Below, piece by piece: positions 24,888-31,617 of a DNA stretch of 47,847 bases. Made by a program: the position numbers and the translations under genes. The stretch is from JBARRO01 sp049644265 (GTDB lineage: Bacteria > Bacteroidota > Ignavibacteria > UBA10030): NCBI GenBank assembly GCA_049644265.1, contig JBARRO010000133.1, positions 1 through 47,847 on the forward strand, in the 5' to 3' direction. Under the pieces are notes generated by a model. The model did no database searches and was not told the origin of the DNA. It saw nothing but the letters and a program-made list of their open reading frames with translations. The stretch's first letter is position 1. Each line of letters starts with the position of its first letter.

Positions 24888-26108
24888 TCACTCTTTTGTC
24901 GACAGATCCTTTGCTGTTTTCTCGACAGCCGACCAGACACGGAGGAGGTTTCCCGAGCAAATCTTCCGAATGTCGGGATCGGAATACCCGGCTTTCAGGA
25001 GTTCGTAGAGGAGATTCGGGTAGTAGGAGACATCTTTGAGGCCTGTGGGGAGCGAATCGCCAACGCCGTCAAAGTCAGATCCGATACCGACATGGTCAAT
25101 GCCCACGAGTTTGACGACGTGATCGATGTGCGCAACAACGTCCTTCACGTCTGCCAACGGCAGTGATTGGGCTTTGTAGTATTCGCGGATATACGCGCGC
25201 CCCGCCGAATCGCGTTCGGCGAGGTTGTGTTCTTTGAGATAGTTTGCGACGACAATCCGGGATGCTTCATCCTTTGTGCGATACTCGTCCTTGAGAAAGT
25301 CGGACCCAAAATTGATCTGGATGACGCCGCCGTTTTGTGCGAGCTCCCTGATCATATCGTCTGACATATTCCGCTCGAATCCCGGGGTAAAGAACCGGCA
25401 GGAAGAATGCGACGCAATGACGGGGGCTTTGGTGAGGCGAATCGTCTGATAGAACGCGTCATCGGAAACATGCGAGATGTCAACCATGATGCCGACACGG
25501 TTCATCTCCGCGACAACCTGTCTGCCAAACGGGCTTAAGCCATGCCACGTGCGGGTCGTATCGTACGAGGAATCGCAGATGTGATTGTCCTTGGCGTGGC
25601 ACAGCGTAATATAGCGGATGCCCCGTTCGTAGAAATGCCGCACGTTCTCGAGCTTCCCCTCGATGGGTGAACCGTTCTCCATTCCCATGCAGAGGGAAAC
25701 CCTGTCCGGATTGAATTGACTGGTCACGTCGGACACGGATGTGGCAATAGAGAACTTGTCGGGCCATTCGGCTGCGAATTTCCGGACCATGTCGATCAGT
25801 TCTTCGGCAGTTTTTTTAGCGGTGCCGGCCTTTTCTTCCTCGGCAGGGATGTAGACGGCCAGGAACGGCACATTCAGTCCCCCTTGCACCGCTCTGACGT
25901 AATCGAATTCCCCATCCGGTGTTTGCCGGGAGAGATCCTGCCAGCCGACTTCCCGGATATGTTCAGGGACATCGATATGCGTGTCGACGAGAAGGAAGTC
26001 GTGCGCAAGTTTTTGCGCTTTTGCACGCAGTTGATCGTCGGTTGTCTGGCTGAGGGCGGTGGCGAAACTTCCGACGGCGACGGAGGCGAACAGGATGCGA
26101 AAGTTCAT
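24888..26108 (-). CDS. Membrane dipeptidase, peptidase family M19, exported
   Basis: Zinc-dependent dipeptidase of the renal dipeptidase family, hydrolysing dipeptides, probably in the periplasm. The ATG at 26108 has GGAG upstream and gives a 406-residue protein with a signal peptide (MNFRILFASVAVGSFATALS-Q). An extension to 26189 would place a second hydrophobic stretch before it. Metal-site motifs are VDTHIDVPEH (His44, Asp46), the metal-bridging Glu in CMGMENGSPIEGKL, VDISHVSDDAF, IASHSSCRFF and VGIGSDFDGVGD. The two-metal TIM-barrel site looks complete. Substrate preference (including D-amino-acid dipeptides from cell-wall turnover) cannot be told from sequence. Confidence 0.93.
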   Translation of the reverse strand: MNFRILFASVAVGSFATALSQTTDDQLRAKAQKLAHDFLLVDTHIDVPEHIREVGWQDLSRQTPDGEFDYVRAVQGGLNVPFLAVYIPAEEEKAGTAKKTAEELIDMVRKFAAEWPDKFSIATSVSDVTSQFNPDRVSLCMGMENGSPIEGKLENVRHFYERGIRYITLCHAKDNHICDSSYDTTRTWHGLSPFGRQVVAEMNRVGIMVDISHVSDDAFYQTIRLTKAPVIASHSSCRFFTPGFERNMSDDMIRELAQNGGVIQINFGSDFLKDEYRTKDEASRIVVANYLKEHNLAERDSAGRAYIREYYKAQSLPLADVKDVVAHIDHVVKLVGIDHVGIGSDFDGVGDSLPTGLKDVSYYPNLLYELLKAGYSDPDIRKICSGNLLRVWSAVEKTAKDLSTKE

Positions 26109-26273
26109 TGATGCTCCGGAAGAAGTGGAAAAACGAAACGTGAAAGAATAAATGAATTGTGGTAGAAATGCAAGCGTGCGGAGGAACATTTCCGGATTCC
26201 GATCGTATCATCCAGGTCATTATCCATACGTCATTATTCACTCATCTCTCATAATAGTCAAGAAAGGACATTC

Positions 26274-26783
26274 ATGAAGTATCTCCTTGTTGCACTTCTG
26301 ATCTGTTTAACAGCCGGCTCTTTGGTGGCACAGCAACAACAACCGCCGCAACAACAACCGCTTCAACAACAGCCACCCCGCGAGCGGAACAAATTCATCG
26401 TCGATCTTGAGCAACAAATCGCCGGAAAAGACAGCCTCCCCGCAGAGCAAGTGTTCAAGAATATTCAGACGTTCAAGGGTCTTCCAGCCCAACGCGTTCT
26501 CCGGGTGATGGAATTTGGCTGGTCTCCGGCTCTGGGCGTCGAGTGTAATCACTGCCATGTCGAGGGAAAGTGGGAAAGCGATGAAAAGGAAGCTAAAGGA
26601 ACAGCGCGGAAGATGTCTGCCATGGTTGGTGATGTGACCAAAATGGTGAAGGCGATCACCGATGAGCACGCGTCCGTTACGTGCTACACGTGTCATCGGG
26701 GCGACGTGAAACCGGCGCGAGGACCGCGACGTCCAGGACAGCAGGGTCCGCGACCTGAAGGTCAACGACCGGAGCCGCGGTAA
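26274..26783 (+). CDS. Exported di-heme cytochrome c, reaction-centre cytochrome-like
   Basis: A 169-residue exported protein with a signal peptide (MKYLLVALLICLTAGSLVAQ) and AAAGGA before the ATG. A Gln/Pro-rich spacer follows (about 21-37), and then two heme-binding CxxCH motifs, CNHCH (91-95) and CYTCH (137-141). The pattern of a helix with a Met (RVMEFGWSPALGVECNHCH) and a second helix (ARKMSAMVGDVTKMVKAI) before the last motif resembles the photosynthetic reaction-centre cytochrome c family. That family is widespread in non-phototrophs; this member has two hemes rather than four. The end is Pro/Arg-rich. Probably a periplasmic electron carrier; its partner is unknown. The RAYT gene is convergent, 23 bases away. 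Confidence 0.85.
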   Translation: MKYLLVALLICLTAGSLVAQQQQPPQQQPLQQQPPRERNKFIVDLEQQIAGKDSLPAEQVFKNIQTFKGLPAQRVLRVMEFGWSPALGVECNHCHVEGKWESDEKEAKGTARKMSAMVGDVTKMVKAITDEHASVTCYTCHRGDVKPARGPRRPGQQGPRPEGQRPEPR

Positions 26784-26806
26784 GCGAATCTGCGAACGCA
26801 TGGTTG

Positions 26807-27502
26807 TCATTTTGATGTGAGTGATGGCACAGACATTCCTTCAATCCACATCCAGGGATAGTCCTCCGGTTCGATAACGAGATGATGACGTACAGCGTTT
26901 TCGTAAATATATTCCAGATGATTATCGTAATCTCGCTCATCCCGGATGATATGGTCGTGAAATGATTTTTGCCACCGAAAGGGCTTGTTCTTTAGATTGG
27001 ACCGGTTATTTTGAATGAACCGTCGATAAAGAGGTGGGACGGTATTGATCCAATGCTCCTCGTACCTTCGCAGGGGACGTGGCGCCACGTCCCCTGCAGG
27101 TTGCATGGGCGCCACGTCCCCTGCAGGTTGCATGGGCGCCACGTCCCCTCCAAGTTGTGCGGGTACCACGTCCCCCGCAGATTGTTTGGGAAGATGGTCC
27201 ATGCGGCCCAAGAGAATATCATTCGCGTCTCTTGAAAAATTTGTCTTGAGCGAACGCATAATCTCCGAGCAATTGGGTTCTCCGAGCGGTTCGAACAAGA
27301 GATGCACGTGGTTGGGCAAGACCGTATATCCATAGAGATCCAATTGCTTCAATTCCACTGCGAACCATAGATCCTGCACAAACAGCTCCGCAAGGATTGG
27401 TTCGATGAAGAAACGACAGCGTCTGTGAGTCACAGAGGTGATGAAATACGTTGCCTCTGGTTCGTAGAACCGTTTTCGGTGTGGATGCAGAAATCCTGAC
27501 AT
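26807..27502 (-). CDS. REP-associated tyrosine transposase (RAYT), IS200/Y1 family
   Basis: A 231-residue single-strand DNA transposase-like protein. The start (FLHPHRKRFYEPEATYFITSVT) and the HUH motif NHVHLLFEP (His65 and His67) mark the Y1/TnpA_REP fold. The end, KPFRWQKSFHDHIIRDERDY and YIYENAVRHHLV, is the typical RAYT C-terminal region including candidate catalytic tyrosines. RAYTs are usually single-copy genes that process REP palindromes rather than mobilise themselves. No flanking inverted repeats of an insertion sequence are visible. A nine-residue repeat (QPAGDVAPM-like, four times) interrupts the domain between the HUH part and the C-terminal part. Confidence 0.88.
   Translation of the reverse strand: MSGFLHPHRKRFYEPEATYFITSVTHRRCRFFIEPILAELFVQDLWFAVELKQLDLYGYTVLPNHVHLLFEPLGEPNCSEIMRSLKTNFSRDANDILLGRMDHLPKQSAGDVVPAQLGGDVAPMQPAGDVAPMQPAGDVAPRPLRRYEEHWINTVPPLYRRFIQNNRSNLKNKPFRWQKSFHDHIIRDERDYDNHLEYIYENAVRHHLVIEPEDYPWMWIEGMSVPSLTSK
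27070..27188. repeat. 27-bp tandem repeat with a perfect palindrome inside the RAYT gene
   Basis: Four 27-base units start at 27081, 27108, 27135 and 27162. The first two are identical (GGCGCCACGTCCCCTGCAGG then TTGCATG); the third and fourth have diverged. Each encodes nine residues (QxxGDVAPx) on the minus strand. Directly overlapping the first unit, positions 27070-27097 form a perfect 28-base palindrome centred on GGCGCC. The repeat keeps the reading frame open. Confidence 0.9.
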
Positions 27503-27583
27503 GAGAATGACCGGCGGGGGAGGATGAAGAGCGGGGGATGCTAGAAGCTAGCGATCCACAATGAGAATTTCAACGCACAATTC

Positions 27584-29902
27584 ATGGCCCGAACATCACA
27601 ACATGTCAAGGTTGGCAAGCGAACGATCGAGCTTTCGAACCTGAAGAAAGTCCTCTTCCCCGACGAGCACATTCTCAAGGCGGAGCTCATCGAGTATTAC
27701 CTGAAGATCGCGCCGACCATTCTTGCACATGTGAAAGGCAGGCCGCTCTCGCTGGTCCGTTACCCCGAGGGCATCGGCGGAGAGTCTTTCTTCCAGAAGA
27801 ACCGCCCTGAATGGGCGCCGGAATGGCTGGACCATGTTCAACTCGGCACGGAAAAAAAGGACTACATCCTTGCGACGGAAGAAGCGTCGCTGGTGTGGCT
27901 GGCGAACCTCGCCTGTATCGAGATCCACCAAATGCATTCCCGCCAGCCGCACTATGACAAGCCGGATTATTTTGTGTTTGATTTCGACCCTCCCGAGACC
28001 ACTCCTTTTGACCGCGTGGTCGATGTGGCGCTAAAATTTCGCGACCACGTCGAAAATTTCGGATACCATCCGTTCGTGAAGACCACCGGAAGGAAGGGGC
28101 TTCATCTTGTCGTCCCCATAGAGCCAAAGTGGGATTTCCAAAAAGTCTTCGAGACAGCTCAGACGATTGCCAAGCCGTTCGTCGAGCAGAACGGGGCTGC
28201 GACGACCTTGCATATCAAGAAGGAAGCACGCAAGGGGAAGATCCTCGTCGACATTTATCGGAATCGGCCCTCACAGACAATCGTCTCGGCATACAGTGTC
28301 CGGGGATTGCCGGGCGCTCCAGTCTCCATGCCGCTCAGCTGGGAACAACTTCGCGACCTCACCGACCCATCAGTGTTTACCATTCAGTCGGCCCTGCAGC
28401 AGGTTCTTCAGGAAGGGGACATGTGGGAGACCATCGGCGCCTACGCAACAGTCCTGCACACGGAACGAAAGAAGAGTCCGTCCAAGAAGAGTCCTGTCAA
28501 GGAGCCGCCTCCCGAGTCTCTGACATCGTATGAAAAGAAGCGAAGCTTTGTCAAAACTCCTGAACCGCCTCCGGCCTTTGCCGTGGGCGAGGGGAACGCT
28601 TTTGTGATCCATCGGCATCATGCATCACGTCTGCATTATGATCTTCGGCTGGAGCAGGGCGGAACGCTCAGGTCCTGGGCAGTCCCGAAAGGTCTTCCCC
28701 CGAGACCCGGTATCAGGCGGCTTGCCGTTGCAGTCGAGGATCATCCCGTAAGCTATCTCGCGTTCGAGGGGAAGATTCCCAAAGGAGAGTATGGTGGCGG
28801 GGAGGTATGGGTGTTTGCAACCGGCAAGTACGAAATAACAAAAGAGAAGAAGAATGGTTTCTACTTCCGATTGCGCAGCAAGGAAATCAACGCAGAGTAC
28901 CGGATGCACAGAACAGATGGCAACAACTGGCTCCTTGAGCGCGTCGACAATCCGCAAACGGACTGGCTGCGCGACAAAATTGAGCCGATGCTCTCCCAGA
29001 GCACGGACAAACCCCCGTCGTCCGGTGATTATCTCTATGAAGTGAAGTGGGATGGGATCCGTGCCATGGTGTCACTCGACGAGGGCGAGGTGCGCATCCG
29101 GAGCCGAAGCCAGCGCGACATCTCAAAGATGTTCCCCGAGTTTCTTATTCCGGATCAGGCATTCCGTGCAACCTCGGCGCTGCTCGACGTGGAAATCGTG
29201 TGTCTCGATGCCGAAGGAAAGCCGGTGTTCATCGACGTCATCCATCGGCTCCAGCAAACGACCGAGGGAGGTGTCGCAAGAGTACGCGCGAAGCATCCGG
29301 CCGTCTGCTATGTTTTCGACTGCCTCTTTCTTGACGGCCGGTCAATCGTCAGTGAGCCGTTGACCCGTCGCCGCGCGTGGCTGGCAGACGCAATTCGCCG
29401 TGACACACCATACCGGGTGAGCGATGCGGTCGGGGAGGGAGATCAGCTGTTTGAGGCGGCGAAAAAAATCGGCCTTGAAGGTATCATGGCAAAGGAACCA
29501 ACCAGCCTGTATCAGCCGGGGAAGCGGAGCGCGCAGTGGCTGAAGATCAAGACCCGTCAGACCGCTGACTGCGTGATCATCGGTTACACAAAAGGAAAGG
29601 GAGACCGCGAGAGTTCCTTTGGGGCCCTTCACATTGCTCAAATGAACGGGAAGAATCTGAAGTACGTGGGGAAGGTCGGTACGGGATTCGACAGCAGGAC
29701 GTTAAAAGCGGTGTTTGCGGAAGTCAAAAAGATCAAAACGGGGAACCGCCCGGTCAAAGAGAAACCTCTCGACGATTCCCAGTCCGTTTGGCTGGAACCG
29801 AAGCTGCTCTGTGAAGTCCAGTACGCCTCGCTCACGAGGGATGGGTCGCTGAGGGAGCCGGTCTTTGTGAAACTGCGGCCCGACCTCTCGCCGGAATCAT
29901 GA
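27584..29902 (+). CDS. ligD: DNA ligase D (polymerase, phosphoesterase and ligase domains)
   Basis: Multifunctional end-joining enzyme of bacterial NHEJ. The 772-residue protein has three domains. A primase-like polymerase domain (about 10-290) carries the metal pair in FDFDPP (Asp133, Asp135), TTGRKGLHLVVP (His174) and LVDIYRN (Asp223). A 3'-phosphoesterase domain (about 338-455) starts VIHRHHASRLHYDLRLE and contains GEYGGGEVWV. An ATP-dependent ligase domain (about 465-770) has the nucleotidyl lysine in EVKWDGIRA (Lys488), then EGIMAKEP and a C-terminal OB part. The order POL-PE-LIG is that of mycobacterial LigD, not of Pseudomonas LigD (PE-LIG-POL). All key residues look intact. A Lys/Ser-rich linker joins POL to PE. 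ku follows 96 bases later. Confidence 0.97.
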   Translation: MARTSQHVKVGKRTIELSNLKKVLFPDEHILKAELIEYYLKIAPTILAHVKGRPLSLVRYPEGIGGESFFQKNRPEWAPEWLDHVQLGTEKKDYILATEEASLVWLANLACIEIHQMHSRQPHYDKPDYFVFDFDPPETTPFDRVVDVALKFRDHVENFGYHPFVKTTGRKGLHLVVPIEPKWDFQKVFETAQTIAKPFVEQNGAATTLHIKKEARKGKILVDIYRNRPSQTIVSAYSVRGLPGAPVSMPLSWEQLRDLTDPSVFTIQSALQQVLQEGDMWETIGAYATVLHTERKKSPSKKSPVKEPPPESLTSYEKKRSFVKTPEPPPAFAVGEGNAFVIHRHHASRLHYDLRLEQGGTLRSWAVPKGLPPRPGIRRLAVAVEDHPVSYLAFEGKIPKGEYGGGEVWVFATGKYEITKEKKNGFYFRLRSKEINAEYRMHRTDGNNWLLERVDNPQTDWLRDKIEPMLSQSTDKPPSSGDYLYEVKWDGIRAMVSLDEGEVRIRSRSQRDISKMFPEFLIPDQAFRATSALLDVEIVCLDAEGKPVFIDVIHRLQQTTEGGVARVRAKHPAVCYVFDCLFLDGRSIVSEPLTRRRAWLADAIRRDTPYRVSDAVGEGDQLFEAAKKIGLEGIMAKEPTSLYQPGKRSAQWLKIKTRQTADCVIIGYTKGKGDRESSFGALHIAQMNGKNLKYVGKVGTGFDSRTLKAVFAEVKKIKTGNRPVKEKPLDDSQSVWLEPKLLCEVQYASLTRDGSLREPVFVKLRPDLSPES

Positions 29903-29998
29903 CAGGACGATGCGGACTCTTGCTTGCCAACCGGATTTCGATTATTTTATTGTTAGAACACACGCGAGCATCCCACGAACAACCTTGAGGAGTGATGT

Positions 29999-30853
29999 AT
30001 GAGGGCCATTTGGAAAGGATATCTTCGGTTTTCACTCGTGACGATACCCGTCCGTATCTATAATGCCGTCGATACGGAGCAGACGATCAGGTTCAACCAG
30101 TTGCACAAAAGCGACCACGGACCGGTCGGCTACGATAAGCGGTGCAAGAAATGCAATAAGGTCGTCACGAACGAGGATGTTGTGAAGGGCTATCAGTACG
30201 AGCCGGAACAGTATGTTATTGTGGAGAAAGACGACTTGGACAAGATCAAGCTGAAAAGCACGAGGGTGATCGAAATCCAGGGCTTCATTAGTGCCAAGGA
30301 AGTTCCCTCGACATTGTTTGAGTCCCCGTACTTTGCCGGGCCCGACGGGCCGGTGGCGGCCAAAACGTACACATTGCTCGGAGAAACTCTCAAAGAGACC
30401 GGGAAGGTTGGTATCGGGAAAGTCGTGTTGCGGGATCGTGAAGATATCGTCCTCATTGCACCGTATGAACAAGGAATTATTCTTTACAAGCTTCGCTATC
30501 CCTCAGAAGTCCGGAGCATGAAGGAAGTTCCGCAAATTGACGGCAAGGCGATTGACAAGGACCAGCTCAAGCTCGCCCGCAATCTTGTGGATTCCATGTC
30601 CACCACGTTCAAGAAAATCGACTTCCAGGATCAGTACCACGACGCGTTGCGGGAATTTATCGAGGCTAAAGTTGCAGGAAAGGAAATTGTGACGGTCGCC
30701 GAGGAAGAAAAGCCCGTTGTGGATATTATGACCGCTTTGAAACAGAGTATCGAGCAGGCGAAATCGCAGAAGAAGCCGATGGAGAAAGCAAAGGGGGAGA
30801 AGAAGAAACAGGCGGCCGCAAAAGTGGTGAAGGCGAAAAGAAAAGTCGGATAA
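29999..30853 (+). CDS. ku: Non-homologous end-joining protein Ku
   Basis: Homodimeric ring that binds double-strand DNA ends and recruits LigD. The 284-residue protein begins MRAIWKGYLRFSLVTIPVRIYNAV, the standard bacterial Ku start. It continues with RCKKCNKVV, GYQYEPEQYVIVEKDDLDKI and RLVDSMSTTF-like helices (ARNLVDSMSTTFKKIDFQDQYHDAL). The end is a Lys/Ala-rich tail (from about 255), as in many bacterial Ku proteins, where basic tails help DNA binding. GAGGAG precedes the ATG. It lies with ligD in one unit, and a TPR protein gene starts 13 bases after it. Confidence 0.97.
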   Translation: MRAIWKGYLRFSLVTIPVRIYNAVDTEQTIRFNQLHKSDHGPVGYDKRCKKCNKVVTNEDVVKGYQYEPEQYVIVEKDDLDKIKLKSTRVIEIQGFISAKEVPSTLFESPYFAGPDGPVAAKTYTLLGETLKETGKVGIGKVVLRDREDIVLIAPYEQGIILYKLRYPSEVRSMKEVPQIDGKAIDKDQLKLARNLVDSMSTTFKKIDFQDQYHDALREFIEAKVAGKEIVTVAEEEKPVVDIMTALKQSIEQAKSQKKPMEKAKGEKKKQAAAKVVKAKRKVG

Positions 30854-30866
30854 GAAGTAGAACCCT

Positions 30867-31487
30867 ATGGGGAAAGTTCTTCAGTTCACATCAAAGCCGC
30901 CGGCCAAACTCGGCTTCGAACGGGTCAAGCAAGGGAAGAAATCCGCGCCGGAGCGGCGAGGCCAGCTCAACCTGTTCAATGCTCTTGCGGGGAAGATTCT
31001 TCAGCTTCCCAGCACCGCGGGTCCATTTGAAGAAGCGCTCCTTCTGGACGAACGCGGCGACCAGCGCGCAGTTGATTCCTACTGGAGGGCGATCGAGGCG
31101 GGCGATTGCGTTGCAGATGCGTACTGTAACCTCGGCATCTTTGAGTCCCGGGTGGGGAATACCGCCAGGGCGTTCGATTGCTTCTCCCTCTCACTGAAGC
31201 ACGACCCCCGGCACTTTGAATCCCACTACAACCTCGGCAATCTTTATTTTGAGATGGGCGATCTCCGACTTGCGCGGGTGCACTATGAACTGGCGATCGA
31301 AGTCAATCCCGCATTTCCCAACGCCTATTTCAACCTTGGCCTGGTCCATGCCCTGAACGAGAATTTTGCCGCGGCGATCGAAGTCCTTTCCCGATACCGG
31401 GAACTTGCTCCGGGTCCCGACGGCCTCAAAGCTGATGAGCTGCTCGGGAGTCTCAAGCTCTCCACATCAACGAAAAAACGAGTGTAA
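30867..31487 (+). CDS. TPR-repeat protein downstream of ku
   Basis: A 206-residue soluble protein with no signal peptide. A basic N-terminus (about 1-35, MGKVLQFTSKPPAKLGFERV) precedes at least three tetratricopeptide repeats: AVDSYWRAIEAGDCVADAYC, HFESHYNLGNLYFEMGDLRL and FPNAYFNLGLVHALNENFAA, followed by a further partial repeat. TPR arrays mediate protein contacts. The 13-base spacing to ku, on the same strand, argues for joint transcription, so a role with Ku or LigD, or in regulating them, is a reasonable guess but not shown. Proteins of similar build serve many functions. Confidence 0.8.
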   Translation: MGKVLQFTSKPPAKLGFERVKQGKKSAPERRGQLNLFNALAGKILQLPSTAGPFEEALLLDERGDQRAVDSYWRAIEAGDCVADAYCNLGIFESRVGNTARAFDCFSLSLKHDPRHFESHYNLGNLYFEMGDLRLARVHYELAIEVNPAFPNAYFNLGLVHALNENFAAAIEVLSRYRELAPGPDGLKADELLGSLKLSTSTKKRV

Positions 31488-31617
31488 GCCAAATATGAGC
31501 CAACCCATGGTAGGTTCATGTTCACGCCGTAACTTTTGCCGACCCCAGTCGTAATTCGATTCATCGCCGTTCAAAAAATTCTCCCCTTTCCCACTATCCC
31601 TCTTTGAAAGGACGTTC

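Noticed and set aside
27070..27188. CRISPR-like array
   Set aside because: The 27-base units are contiguous with no spacers and are coding.
26807..27502. Complete IS200-type insertion sequence
   Set aside because: No tnpB gene and no conserved subterminal hairpins flank the gene; the sequence pattern is that of a stand-alone RAYT.
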